A DNA stretch of 64,000 nucleotides from Protea cynaroides (lineage: Eukaryota; Streptophyta; Magnoliopsida; Proteales; Proteaceae). Of this stretch, positions 1 to 11,944 are shown one piece after another. Where the stretch lies: positions 44,499,388 through 44,563,387 of the forward strand of contig CM053269.1 of the NCBI GenBank assembly GCA_028583415.1, written 5' to 3'. The notes under the pieces are model-generated. The model was not told the origin of the DNA. It saw only the letters and a list, made by a program, of their open reading frames with translations, and ran no database searches. The translations under genes were made by a program, and so were the position numbers. The first letter of the stretch is position 1, and the number at the start of each line of letters is the position of its first letter.

Positions 1-213
1 TAAGCTTGCCATAGCCTTCTTCACTTCACTTGGTATGTTGGGACAACCCATAACATCTTTGTTACCACCAGCAAGATGTCACTTTAATCTAGTGGCACCA
101 CCTCCTTTTATTTGTTTGCCACAATAATTACATTGTGACTGCTTCTTATTGGTAGTCAATGGTATCCCATGCCTCCATGCAATATCATCGCTTGGAGTTG
201 GTGCATCAGCCAT
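1..213 (-). pseudogene. BED zinc-finger N-terminus of a hAT-type transposase, cut by the window edge
   Basis: Read on the minus strand from an ATG at 213, the frame gives MADAPTPSDDIAWRHG, then a BED-type finger with Cys28-x2-Cys31, the loop GGGATRLK and then HLAGG, the usual start of plant hAT transposases with a DUF659 core. Codon 45 (79-81) is TGA where family members have Arg (RLK-R-HL), consistent with a CGA to TGA transition. The frame is otherwise open to base 1, so the rest of the gene lies outside the window. It is a different hAT lineage from the one at 5.4-8.9 kb. I regard it as a dead copy because of the stop, although the truncation prevents certainty. Confidence 0.75.
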
Positions 214-1187
214 TTCAAATACTTACATTGTTGGAACAAAAAGACAACAATTACTACAATTGAATCAAACTATATTTTCATTTCTAACAACACTTTATTA
301 CATAAATAATATCTTATAACTAAATAATACACCTTAAAGTAAAAAAAAACAGCATAGGTTTATCATTTTAACATTGCATTATTACATAAAACAACAACAT
401 ATTATAATTTCTAACGCATTTATATTTTTTCCATAAGTAAAAAATATTTTATTAAATTTTCCGTAATTAAAATGCCCTTAAATCAACATAAATAATTAGT
501 TAACATTACTTTTATTACATAAAACAGCAACCTACCATATAACATCAATACTTTTAACAATACTTTTATTTATCAAGATTTTCAAAGTTAAAACAGAAAT
601 ATTTTTTCATTTATTTATATTTATTTTCAATTTAATTAATTATTTTATCAATATCCAAAAATTAAAATAATTAAATAAAAACAGAAAAATAATTCTACTC
701 CATACAAAATGTAGATCATTCTATTTTGTTTAACATATATTTAATTCAATGCCATACAACATGTGTAAGATATATTTTTTTCAAAAAATAGTTGTAGGAA
801 AATCATTTTTTAAACAAAAAATCTAATAAATAAATTATTTGACAAAAAAAAAAACTACTTCCATAGATTCATAGATCGGGTGTTAGAATCAAACATATAA
901 AAAATTGGAAGCCATCCATGATGTTAGCATACCATTTCACTGAAAAATACACATAATGGAGATAATAAGTTACCTTGAAGAGAGAGAAAGGAGTTGAGAG
1001 TTGAAGAACCTTGAATAATCATGACAAATGTTGAGATCCCTCGAAGAAATGAAGTTTTAGGAAGAAAAATGAAGAGAAATGAGGTTGAGAGCAAAGGGGG
1101 AGAAAATCAAACAAAAGAGTCGAAACCTACTGATTTCGCCAACACTTAAAAGGGACTGCTGGTTCAATTTATGGATCAAAACCTGAG

Positions 1188-1312
1188 TTTCGACCGAAAC
1201 CTGGTCAAACCCTCGACCGAAACCATGTAATAAATAGTTTCGAGCCTGGATTTCGTCTCCCAGGCTCGGAACTGAGATGTTTCGGTGGAAACCACAAGTT
1301 TCGACCGAAACC
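1188..1312. repeat. GAAACC/GGTTTC palindrome cluster
   Basis: The palindromic motif TTTCGACCGAAACC occurs at 1188-1201 and 1299-1312, with a partial copy at 1214-1224. The ends of the non-autonomous element at 6090-6931 are rich in the same words (GAAACCAGGTCGAAACC, CGGTTTCG). This suggests that the DNA next to the edge hAT transposase and the 6090 insert come from related hAT element ends. That link is inference. Confidence 0.4.
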
Positions 1313-1894
1313 TCGAACAGTGCTCTTCCTCAAGCTTGCTCCATCTCCCTTCCCATTTCAGATTTCAGCAAATCCGTATTTATTATAAGCTCCTTGCAAC
1401 TACACCACTGAACCAGAAATTTCTGGTATCAAGTTCATCTCCTTACAACATCTCTCTCTCTCTCTCTCTCTCTCTCGTATGCTTGCGCATTCTCTTTCTC
1501 TCTCCAACTTACATGGACACTTGATCAAATATCGTGGAAACATCTTCCTCATCAGTCAGAATACATTATATGACTAATGGGATGTTGAATTTTTTTTCGC
1601 TATTCTTTATGGTATCTCTGCTTTATAGAATGTCTTCTGTCCATAAAAAAAAAAATTGGCACTCCCCCCCATCCCCCGTGTGTGTGCCTTTCTTTGATGG
1701 GTAGCCCTTGAATGAAAAAGATGGAAATCTAAGTCAGCTATGTGGTTGGCAATTCTGTTAATTTCCTTCCCAATAATTGTAAGAACTGTGCATCCTACAT
1801 TGGAGACACCACCAGTTAGGATTTTCCTTGTGAACACATCACCATTTCACTCAAAAGTTTTGTGAAGACACCTTACCATGGGGAATCACTTGTG

Positions 1895-1961
1895 AACATC
1901 TATCACATTTCTCTTGATAAGGATTGTGACAAACCAAGAATCCATCATAAGGTATTGTAGA
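1895..1961. repeat. Left copy of a diverged repeat that flanks the copia insertion
   Basis: About 65 bp here (core CATTTCTCTTGATAAGGAT ... CCATCATAAGGTATTG) matches 12195-12266 (ATTTCTCTAGATAATGAT ... CCATCATTATCTTATGGTATTG). The copia element sits exactly between the two copies, so it entered a pre-existing imperfect tandem duplication. Confidence 0.6.
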
Positions 1962-1981
1962 TGTAACAATGGAGTGCAGTG

Positions 1982-2033
<52 letters not shown>

Positions 2034-2200
2034 TATGTGTATCCCTTCCCCCTCATGTCATGCTATATTTATAGAAAAGAAAAGACTCATAAAGGGAGTC
2101 AACATACAAGAGATAGAATCCAAGTAGGAAAAACTAAACAAAAGAAAATAAACATAACCAACTAGGTGACACCTAGACTATTGAACTAAGAATCTTAGCA
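1962..2200 (-). repeat. 3' LTR of the copia element
   Basis: 239 bp, homologous to 11945-12194. It contains a (GA)n microsatellite at about 1987-2030 that is much shorter in the other LTR, and the near-palindrome CTAGGTGACACCTAG. It lacks a short internal duplication (TCCAAGTAGGAAA) found in the 5' LTR. Confidence 0.9.
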
Positions 2201-2212
2201 CTCCCCTCAAGC
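2201..2212 (-). other. Polypurine tract of the copia element
   Basis: The minus strand reads GCTTGAGGGGAG immediately before the 3' LTR, the standard position and composition for the plus-strand priming site. Confidence 0.8.
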
Positions 2213-4842
2213 TGGATTTGGAGCATAAATATCACCAGGAGCCAGTTAAAAACAGTTTTGAAGAAATAAAATCTTGAACAAGACCTTCTAAACATATCAT
2301 CAAGTTGAGAACTGAAACTAGTGAACGGAGTAGATATCACGTTACGCATAACAACATCTTGAATGAAATGAAAGTCGACTTCGATATGTTTGGTTTGCTC
2401 CTTAAAAACAGGGTCGCTAGCAATATGAATGGCTACCTGATTATCACAGTACATAGGAATAAGCTGTGTAATTAGAAAGCCAAGTTCACCAAGAATACTC
2501 TTCACCCACATCAGTTCTGCCGCAATCTGAGCTATAGCATGATACTCAGCTTCGGCTTTAGACTGTGCGACTGTAGTCTGCTTCTTGCTACGCCATGTAA
2601 TAAGATTGCCACCAAGAAAGGTACAATAACCAATAGTAGACCGACGATCATCATCAGCATCAGCCTAATCAACATTAGAATAACCACAAAGATCAATATT
2701 TGATGAGGATAATAGAGCAACCCTTTGCTAGGAACTCCCTTGAGATACTTCAAAATTCGACAAGCAACATTACAATGAACTTGTTTCGGAGCCTGCATTA
2801 ACTGACTAATAACTCCAACAGTATAGCAGATTTCAGGCCTAGTAACTGTGAGATAGATAAGCTTGCCAACAAGACGGCGATATTGATGGCCATCAATAAA
2901 ATCCACATCATCACATATTGCCAGTTTAAGATGAGGGTCCATAGGAATATTGACAGGTTTGTAGCCTAGCATACCTATTTCAGTTAGAAGATCATGAACA
3001 TACTTCCATTGAGAAAGACTAATACCTTTGGACCTCAATGCCTAGAAAATAATGAAGATCCCTCAAATCCTTCATCTGAAAATGTTGACGGAGGTAGCTT
3101 TAGCCTCATCAATACTTGTCAAATCATCTCCCGAAACAATAATGTCATCCACATAGACCACAAGAATAACAACCTTGGAATTGTGTTGATGAATAAAGAC
3201 TGGGTGATTGGAATAACATGGTTGGAACCCATAATCAACCAGGACTTATGGAACTTGTCAAACCAAGCACGAGGAGATTGTTTCGATTTGTGAAGTTTGC
3301 AAACTCTATGAGCAGCAATCTCCCCCTGAGTAACGTACTCCGGAGGTTGCTACATATAGACCTCCTCATGTAAGTCACTATATAAAAAGACATTCTTAAT
3401 ATCCAACTTAAAAAGGGGCCAGTCCATTGACGGCAAGGGATATAAGAACCCGAATAGAATTGAGATGAGCAACCAGGGGAAAAGTCTCAAAATAATCAAC
3501 CCCATAGGTTTGGGTAAAGCCTTTGGCAACCAAGTGTGCTTTCAGACGTTCCACAGAACCATCGGGGTTATACTTTACAGTGAATATCCACAGACAACAA
3601 ACTACCTCCTTACCCATAGATAAATCAACAAGGGACCAGGTCTGCCGGGAAAGGAGAGCATCCATCTCAACATCTATAGCCTTCTTCTACTTGGGCCGGG
3701 TTAAAGCCTCATTATTAGAGGTGAGAATAGCAGTATGGGATAAGGCATAGTGGCATACACAAAGGACTGGTGGGGCAATGAGAGATGTGATATAGATACA
3801 TAGTGAGTAATGAGATATGTTACTTGTGGCAGTTGAGTGCAAGAATGGGTATCTTTGCAAAGTGCAAGAAGAAGATCAGCAGACAAAGGTTCTAGGGAGG
3901 AGGTTGACGATGAGGGAACAAGGAGTGGTGCAGGCGCCAGTGCATGTGGCAGAGCAGGAGCTGGTGCTGGTGTCAGGACAAGTGGGGAAGCCACATCACT
4001 AAACAGAACCAAGGTCGGAATCGGTGTATCGGAGCAGGAGTTGGAGTCGGATAATAAGGGGTGTTCTCAAAGAACATTTCATCAGCATTAATAACTAGGC
4101 GTCGGGTGAGAGAATCATAACAACGATACCCTTTCTGTGTGCAAGAGTAGCCAATAAAATCACACTTGATCGCACGAGGGGGATAACTTGTCTAGGCCAG
4201 GCCGAAGGTCATGGACGAAGTAGGTGCTCCTAAAGGCACGCAGTGGTAAGGAAAAAAATGGAGAGGATGGGTAAACTAGGAGATTGGGGACTGATTCTGA
4301 CGGACTAAGGAAACCATGCGATTGATCAAGTAGCATGCAGTTAAGACCGTACTACCCCAAAAATAGCGAGGCAAGTGCATATGAAAAAGGAGAGAATGAG
4401 CAACTTCTAATAAATGATAGTTTTATGTTTTGCAATGCCATTTTTTGAGGGGTGTAAGGGCAACTGGTCTGGTGAAGGGTACCATTGGATGAGCAAAACA
4501 AGGAAATATCCGATTGAGCGTATTCAAGTGCATTATCAGATTGAAAGGTTTTAATGCTAATACCGAACTGACTCTTGATTTCTAAATAAAATTGTTTAAA
4601 AATGGTAAGGAACTCGGATGATCCTGTAACAAATATAACCAAGTGGTACGAGAACAGTCATCCACAAAGGTGACAAAATAACTAAAACCAGCATGACTCT
4701 TTACTTTAATAGACCCTCAGATGTTGGAATGAACCAAGGAAAAGAGGAAAGGACTTCTAGACACATCACAAGAAGGGAAGGATGAGCGGTGGTGTTTTTC
4801 CAATCGGCATGCCTCACACTCAAGGGTGTGAACAAACTGGCA
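2213..4842 (-). pseudogene. copia integrase, reverse transcriptase and RNase H (C-terminal half of the polyprotein)
   Basis: Just left of the hAT insertion the frame resumes with the zinc-binding end CQFVHTLECEAC, followed by the integrase core (FVTFVDDCSRTTWLY; KTFQSDNALEY). The third acidic residue appears lost: the usual NGVAERK segment reads NGIAKHK. RT follows at about 3660-2900 (WIFTVKYNPDGSVERLKAHL; YVDD box VVYVDDIIVSGDD at about 3130-3170), then RT/RNase H (IPMDPHLKL; YCDNQVAIHIASDPVF) ending near the polypurine tract. Stops occur throughout, so this is a dead polyprotein. Small plus-strand open frames across the region are antisense shadows. Confidence 0.9.
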
Positions 4843-5408
4843 GCTTCGAACATAGTTGTCAAGGCGACAAGGCGACCCACTGCGTTTAAGGCCATCCTAG
4901 GCGCCTAGGTGACCAAGGCGTTCCTAGTATGCTACATTTAGAATCAGCATTTAAGGCATAACCCAATATGAGAAAATCAACAAACAATGAATAAAGTATA
5001 GGACATAAAGAAGCATATTTATAAATAATAAAAAGCACAAAGCAATAAACTAAGAATATAATAGCCTATAAATAAGAAGCAAGACTCTAATGCATGTAAA
5101 GAACTAAAGATGTAAGTCACTCAATAAAATTATACTATTGTTACCTACTTACCTCCATGATGCCAAAATAATTGCCTCTATGCCTTCCACTGTATTTCAA
5201 GACTGTTAGCCAGCAGGACGTAGGTTCGAATCCTATTTTAGGAGATCATAAAATATAAAAGTAATAAATCCTGCGTTGAAAATGTATGCAGCAAGATGGG
5301 AAATACTCATACGTTTGCCCCTAATTCATACATTTAAAATCAACATAGGCAATGCAATTATATAATAATTCAATAAAAAATCCGCATCCAAATTAAAATT
5401 CTTTAAGT

Positions 5409-8400
5409 TTAATCAACACCAAAATCATCCAGTAAAGTAGGGTCCATTTGGTGTTCTTGTTGCTGACCTCTACTGTAATCACAAGCCTGTCTAAAGTCAT
5501 CCTCAACGTCATCATCATCATTATTAACAACCTCTTCTTCTATATCTTCTCTATCTGAGTCGTCTTCAACCGAACCCTTCCCCCCCACACGGCGTGTGTA
5601 GCAGATATTCTTCCGGATGCTTGAGCTCTTCTTACTCTATTCGGCCCTCAATAGATGCTGATGCCTCCATTGCTCTATGTACATCGGCCCACGTGAGATC
5701 CTCATGGACTATATCCTTCTTTTGGTGTTCAATCATCTACTTACAACTCCAATCCAACTCATTTAGCATTAGTGGATCATAATTTCTTGTTTGCTCACGC
5801 CTTTCCCTAATCCTTTCTTGAAGACGTCGATTATATTGGACATAGACTAGATCATTCAAACATTGATGTTCTAATTTATTCCTCTTCTTGGTGTGTATTG
5901 AATTTATAAGCAATATAGATTATGTCATTCTTCTCTAAAACTAGTAACAAAGAAATCTAATATTTAAAAAATAATAATTGTATTTAGTACTTACAAATTC
6001 AAATGTACTCCAGTTGCGCTTACAACCCGAAGAGGAGCAACATAGGCCTAGAATGCGGAATGCAATCTTTGTAAGATTAGGGTCCCGCCCAAGGTTCGAG
6101 GTGCCGGTTTCGAGGCCGGTTTCGGCCAGCCTCCAAACCGAGTTGACTCGAGTTTTGGGCGAAACCAGGTCGAAACCCGCCGAAACCTGGTATTATTTCA
6201 TTATAGTAATTTTTATTCTAACACAAGGATTGGTTTGTTGTACTAATACATTGTGGGTGAGATGCATGGGATAATAACTTTAAAAGAATAAAGAGATTGG
6301 GTTGTTGTACAAATAGATAATATAGGTGAGATGCATGGGATAATATCCTATATAAAAGGTTAAAGGGCAACATTGAAGGGATCCAGTTTTATTTGGTGAG
6401 AACCCTACCTACGGTAGCAAGAAGTGGAACGAAGCTCAATGAGAACAAATCTACCTTCGGCGGCAAGAAATGAAAACGAAAGTTAGGGTTTATTTTATTT
6501 TTTCTTTTCTTTCATTCTGCTTTTCTTCCTCTTCCTTCTCCTTCTTCCTCTGCGACTCTGCCTTTTTTTCTTGCTTTCTTCTTCTCAGTTTTCTTTTCTT
6601 TTCCTTCTTCATCTGCGGCTCTGACCTTCTTTTCTTACTTTTTTCTTCTCTATTTTCTTTTCTTCTCTTCTCCTCCTCTACGACTTTACCTTCTTCTGCC
6701 TCTCATCGGAAAAGAGATAGAAAAGAGAAAAACAAAGCTTAAAAGGAGAACTGAGAAGTGTCTTTCAAAAGAATCCAAAGTTTAAGATTTCTTTTCGACA
6801 AAACTCGAACCTTATATAATGGGTGAAACCAGGTCGAACCCACCTGGGTTCAACCGAAACCTAGAACTTAATGGAATTGAGCTTGGGTTTCGTCTTGATG
6901 AGACTTGAAACCGAGTTACGCCTGAACTATGGTCCCGCCTCTATGTGTTGTCTACCATTTGACTATTAAGTATAAAATACAATTTTTTTTAAATACACCA
7001 TTTATTGTAAATAGTAATTAACCATATAAATTATAATGTTACAACTTAAACAATAAGCACATAACTTTTTTTTAATTTAAAAAATACTTACTGAGACTCG
7101 ATGTATTTCTTTGTCTGATTTCCATTTCCTTTCCAAATGTGCCTACTGCCTACGCAAAGTTTATAAGAAGTGGCCTGATTAGAAATCTTGTCTTGCAAAT
7201 TTGGGTCAAGCACCATTCTTGCAAGAACGTCATTGAATGTACCTTGGAGTTCCCACTGCTTATCAGGCTCATTCTTAGTATACTGAAAGAATTTCTTAGG
7301 ATTAAGAAACAAAGTAGTATTTACCCGAAAAAAGGAAACAAAGCAGCAATATACAAATGACGCCCCATTTGTCACTCCCAATGCTTATCAATAATATTGA
7401 TCGCTTTTTTCAATGTCTTCCTTTATTAGCAAAATTTTGTTATATCCTCTTTTTTGCCTCTTCGATTGCCAAGTATACTTCGGGCATAACAGGCTTCTCA
7501 TTCCCATTTACAATTCTCAATACAACTAGGGACTGTGATGCTCTCAAACAATCTTGCATACTATTCCAAAATTGGATGGAAAACAATGTTTCGGTTACTT
7601 TCTTTCTTGCCTCTGTCTTTGACAAATTGATCTTCACCCAATCATCATAAAGAAATAGTTGCTTTCAAAGCATCTTTGTTTCTCAACAGACTCTCAAATG
7701 TCAAAAATGTTGTTGCAAACCTTGTTACCCCAGTTCTAACAAGATCTTTCCCACTAGTAATTAGCCCCCAGAGCCTCAAGACAGTAGGTGTGTCTATAGA
7801 TAAAGCTATGACTCTTCTGCCTTTTTCTATTGCACCCTTTAATGCTTTCAAATTCTTGATGTCTTCCAATATAAGGTCAAGAGTCAAGATAATGGGCTGC
7901 GCAAGGTGTCCAGTACAGTCTAGGCCTCTTATGCATGAATAATCCACAGCTGCTTTATAATTTGTTGCATTGTCTGTAATCACTTAGATAACGTATTCCT
8001 CTCCATTCGGTCTAGCAATTGAAACAATATATTAGCATCTTGAATATGCTGAGATATAGCAATGGTTCCCATAAAATATGTCCCCTCTGGATAGTTAACA
8101 AGAAATTGATCAGATGTCTTCCTCTTTTGTCTGTCCACCCATCAGACATGAGAGTACACCCATATTGTGCTTCCAATAAATTTCATCTTTATTCTTTAAT
8201 TGTGCAACTTTCACCGTTGCAGACTTCAACAGAAGCACTCTCAACTCATGATAAGTTGGGGCCTTGTAGCCAGATCCATACCATGCAATGGATTCAATCA
8301 TTATCTCAAAGCTTCTATCCTTAACAGTATTAAATGGAATCCCGTACTTATAGAATTAGCCATAAATGTAACTATCAACAATCTTCTTTTGTTTAGTTGA

Positions 8401-8945
8401 TCTAAACTGATTTTGCAAAGTAGTTTGTGTAGGTTACTTCATATTCCGCCTCTCATCGACAACTTCTTCTGGAGTTCGCCTCACATGAGCATCCATGGAA
8501 CCCCTTACTTGTTGTTGGATGACAAATTGCTTTCTTTTAGCATTTGTTCCAAAACTTGGGATAGCTCTAGAAGCTTTTTGAGTTGGGGGCTGCATTTGCT
8601 CTTTTGTTTCATCATCTATGGATACATTTAAATCATCATTAAGAATAGGATCATCTAAATCCTCTGCCTTCCTCTTTCTATTCTTCATTATAAACTTATG
8701 CATCTCTGTATAAATCTTTACGGAGATCTTCGTACGCTTGGCTACATCTCCATAACCACCAACCAAGTATTGTTTCAACCTTTTAACCCTTTGGTTCATG
8801 TCTCTACCACATAGAGTACATCGAACTATCGCCTTGTTTGCAAGATCTGGCCAATAGCCATACTTCCATCCAAGATCTTTTGATTTGGCCTTCCTGGTTG
8901 GGTCTTTGCTTGGATCAATGGTTGGGCAGTGCTTGACAGTGCAAA
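5409..8945 (-). pseudogene. hAT-family transposase (BED finger, DUF659, hAT dimerisation), decayed
   Basis: From right to left on the minus strand: a BED finger (RCTLCGRDM ... RLKQYLVGGYGD, with the first zinc-binding His replaced by Tyr) near 8770-8850, then RGSMDAHVRRTPEEVVDERR, WYGSGYKAPTYHELRVLLL and a broken DUF659 start. Next are the catalytic-core region VITDNATNYKAA (7950-7983), LDLILEDIKNLKALKGAIEKG, TRFATTFLT, FSIQFWNSMQDCLRASQ and, near 6000-6080, CSSSGCKRNWSTFE. An intron starting GTAAGTAC follows, then HTKKRNKLEHQCLNDLVYVQYN (about 5830-5890) and an acidic tail ending DDFGVD-stop at 5409. Frameshifts, stops and the 6090-6931 insertion show it is inactive. Its role would have been excision and integration of the element. 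Confidence 0.9.
6090..6931. mobile_element. Non-autonomous hAT-like element nested inside the hAT transposase
   Basis: The 8-bp direct repeat gtcccgcc flanks the insert at 6082-6089 and 6932-6939. One end begins CAAGGTTCGAGG and the other, complemented, begins CATAGTTCAGGCG: imperfect inverted ends that both start with CA. Removing it rejoins the transposase segment upstream of DPNLTKIAFRIL. The insert has no transposase. It holds a pyrimidine-rich tract (6490-6700) and GAAACC-rich ends. If the extra matching g is counted the duplication is 9 bp, so a Mutator origin is the alternative. Confidence 0.7.
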
Positions 8946-9116
8946 ACTAATACCATCCATATTTTTAAATGTAATGATCCAATATAATCACACCGCACAA
9001 ACACATCCCAATATCACATACACTTTACAATTAAAGTATCACTCATCAAGTTATATAACAACATTAAAACTAGCTAGTAAGCTGTAAGCTACACATCCAA
9101 CTGATCCAAGAATAAA

Positions 9117-10015
9117 TTAAAGGAAGAAAATATCAGAAAGGAAATGGAAAAGAACTTCTCTTTGTAGAAGAAGAAAGAGGGAAAAAATTAGAGAAGAATA
9201 AAGCAGAGTAGCACTAGGGAAGAAAAGGAAAAAAAAAAGCCAGTAGAGAACTGAACTTCTATTCGTAGAAGAAGAAAGAAAAAAAATGGAGAAGCAGCAA
9301 AGTAACAAAAGGAAAAAAAAAAAAAGGCAGCAGAGAGTCATCAAAGAGAAAAAAAACCGAAAGAGAAGAAGTTGAAAAAAAAAAAAAGGCTGCACTCAGC
9401 AGAGACGTAGAAGTAAAAAAAACCTTGAGAGAGAAGAAGAGCAGACTTCAGAAATCAGAAGGAAAGAAGAAATAAGAAAAAAAAAGCAGTGAATCGTAGA
9501 AGAAAGAAAGAAAAAATCGAGAGAGAAGAAGAAGTGAAGAACAGAGCTAGCAGAACTTCAGAAATCAGAAGTGAAGAAGGGGAAGAAGAAATAAGAAAAA
9601 AAAAAAAAGAGCAGAGAATCGTAGAAGAAAGGAAAAAAAATAGAGAGAGAAGAAGAGCAGAGCAGAGGCAATAACTTCAGAAATCAGAAGGAAGAAGAAG
9701 AAATAAGGAAAAAAAAAAAAGCAACAGAGAATTGTTGAAGAAAGAAAAAAAAAATTCTTTTTGAGAGAGAAGTGAAGAACAGAGCTAACAGAACTTCAGA
9801 AATCAGAACAGAAGAAGAATGGAAAAAAAAAGGCAGCAGAGATGTAGAAGGTAGAAGAAAAAAGATTGAGAGGGAATGAAGAAGAGCAGAGCAGAGGCAA
9901 GTAACTTCAGAAATCGGAAGGGAAGAAGAAGGGAAAGAAAAGAAATAAAAAAGGGAGCAGAGATGTAGAAGAAATAAAAAAAAAAAAATGAAAAAGCGAA
10001 GAAGAGGGGAAAAAC
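9117..10015. repeat. Purine-rich degenerate tandem array, about 110-120 bp period
   Basis: The anchor word ACTTCAGAAATCAGAA (or one-base variants) recurs near 9446, 9556, 9675, 9794 and 9905, spaced 110-119 bp within GAAGAAAGAAAAAAA filler. It lies in the 5' part of the hAT element, upstream of its transposase. Open frames here are low-complexity artefacts. Confidence 0.7.
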
Positions 10016-10519
10016 AAATACATACCTGGTAGGTTGCCAGAGTGTAGGAGTAGAGTGACGGTAGGAATGCTGGACCTGAGATTAAGTTGCCGTTGGCAAT
10101 TTGGCACGCTAGGGTTCCACAGCAAAGAAGAGGACTTGGTGACTGAAGACTGTTGTTCGATGCTTCGATAGTTTTGTTTCAACTTTCAAGCTTTCAAGCT
10201 TTCAAGCTTTCATTCTTCATTTCCTTATATAAGTTGGATGATGATTCTATGCATCTTCGTGAAATATAATAGGTATGCAGGCCAATGATTATGTTAGTAA
10301 TAGAATCAAATCATCAATTAATGCAAATAACAATTACAATATAAAATTCAATACATTTACACATGTCAATCAAAAGGCAACCACCCAAGCAAGGTGCCAA
10401 AGGCATCGCCCAAGGCACCAAGGCAGGCGCCTTTCAAAGTGTACATAAGGCACCCTACCGCCTAGCAATATATAACCGGTTTGGATGCCTAGGCGACGCC
10501 TTGCAACTATGGCTTGGAA

Positions 10520-10733
10520 CCATGATTTGTAAATTGGAGAGAGACAAATGACCTAGGCAAAAATGCCATTGTAGCGGAGAAACACTGGTAGTAGTATTGA
10601 GCAGTAGCGGAAGATGGAATGGCGTCCAGATAGTACCGCCCCTCCTTTTCATGTCCGCCCACCAATCATCGCCTTTGTATGTAGATCCTGAAATACACAA
10701 TAGGTCGGGAAAAAGGTGACAAAATAGTTAAGA

Positions 10734-10764
<31 letters not shown>

Positions 10765-11944
10765 TTGCCAATGTACTAACTAAAAGTAAGTTCATGGGTA
10801 AACGAGGGACATGAAAAACAGATGACAATGATAAAGTGGGTGACAGGTATACAACATTCCTTGCCAAAAATGTGGGTGGTAGAGCCATCATCCCAATAAA
10901 CATATGGTTGAGAACAATGGCCAAAAGAGAAAAATACTTAGGCCTTACCAATCATGTGAGAGGAAGCACTAAAGTCAATAACCTAAGTGGTAGAGGCTAT
11001 GGATGGAAGTAAGGAAGTAAGGACTGTATGAGGCGAAGTAGTAGTGGAAGAAGAAGTAGAACTCTGAGTGTTGAGTTGATTGAGACAAGTAAGATGGCTA
11101 TGAAAATCTTCTTTAGACAAAGTAACTAAAGAAGATGAGGCCCCGGCGGCTAAAGCGGTGGGTGTAGGAGAATCACCATCGGGATTAGCTGCACCTGCAA
11201 ACTGAGAAAGAGACCCGAAACCCCACTGAGGGGGCTTACCATGCTTTACCCAACATCTATCAACCGTATGATTTTGTTTACCATAGTGAGAGCAGAGACG
11301 TATAGGCTGATCAGAAGAGCCACGTCAACCACGACCACAACTCCCACCACGGCCTGTACCAAAATTACCACAGCCACGGCCGCCACTGGTAGCAAATAGA
11401 GCGGAGTTGTCTGGAGTAGAGGTGCCATGAGATTTGGAGAAGGTGAGATTGACGATGCATTGAACACGACAGAAGGCCTCATTTAAGGTAGGGACTATCA
11501 CCGGCAAGGAGTTGGCTTTTGATAGGCTGCAACTCAGAACCGGGTCCAGAGAGAAAGGTAACCACCTGAATTCTGCACATTGAGCCTTCAGAGTAGTGAG
11601 GTCCGTAGTGAGAGGTTCAATTCTTCCCAAATAACCTTGAGAGTACTATAAATTTCGGCTATTGATTTATCTCCCTGTTTGCAATTAAACAGACGTTCAT
11701 ATAAATCATAAACATGAGACAAGTTAGTATCCTGAGAAAAGCTTTCCTGTAAATCTGTTCAAACATCCTTGGCAGTGGTGTCATGATATTGGCAGCCATA
11801 GAGGGTTCCATGCTATTAAATAGCCAGACCATAGCATTCTCACAGCTCCAGAGCATGGAAGAGAGTTGAGAGGACTGAGGACTCAAAACAGTAATGGAGG
11901 AAAAAAAAAAGTGTTGTGGTATGATCAGAAAGGCTCTGATACCA
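10520..11944 (-). pseudogene. copia gag, protease and start of integrase (N-terminal half of the polyprotein)
   Basis: Near the PBS the frames give a UBN2-type gag (WLFNSMEPSMAANIM; LTTDLTTLKAQCAEFR), then a degenerate zinc knuckle CSHYGKQNHTVDRC in which the second Cys is Tyr. Next come the protease motif DFSASSHMIG (active Asp kept, usual Gly changed to Ser) and the GAG-pre-integrase segment CLGHLSLSNLQIMVP. Several stops and frame changes are present. The reading breaks at the nested hAT and resumes near 4842. A (TA)n tract at 10733-10755 interrupts the protease to pre-integrase spacer. Confidence 0.85.
11932..11944 (-). other. Primer binding site (initiator tRNA-Met)
   Basis: The minus strand reads TGGTATCAGAGCC directly after the 5' LTR. 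It is complementary to the 3' end of plant initiator tRNA-Met, the usual copia primer. Confidence 0.9.

Larger units (their letters stand above)
214..1961. other. Non-coding AT-rich stretch left of the copia element
   Basis: No convincing gene is visible. 214-860 is very AT-rich, and 860-1130 is probably leader or upstream DNA of the minus-strand hAT transposase. 1130-1320 carries GAAACC/GGTTTC palindromes (listed separately). 1449-1474 is a (CT)n microsatellite. The 76-79 codon open frames here have no recognisable domain. Confidence 0.5.
4851..10511 (-). mobile_element. hAT DNA transposon nested in the copia element
   Basis: The ends are inverted: CATAGTTGTCAAGGCG at 4851 and the complement of CATAGTTGCAAGGCG ending at 10511. 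The flanking 8-bp duplications are gcttcgaa (4843-4850) and gcttggaa (10512-10519), differing at one base; 8 bp is the hAT hallmark. Removing the element and one duplication restores the copia reading from LQIMVP to CQFVHTLEC, which confirms the boundaries. The element carries a decayed DUF659/hAT transposase (5409-8945), a purine-rich tandem array (9117-10015) and a second nested insertion (6090-6931). The subterminal GGCGCCTAGGCG-type words are common at plant hAT ends. Confidence 0.9.

Noticed and set aside
5199..5255. tRNA-like 3' half (ACTGTTAGCC..GTAGGTTCGAATCCTATTTTAGGAG) in the hAT element
   Set aside because: The T-arm and B-box match tRNA and recall tRNA-Asn, but no D-arm or 5' acceptor strand pairs upstream. 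At most it is a fragment.
9117..10182. Long purine/pyrimidine frames in the hAT 5' region as small genes
   Set aside because: They are low-complexity Lys/Glu/Arg or Phe/Leu/Ser strings produced by the tandem GAA/TTC array on both strands.
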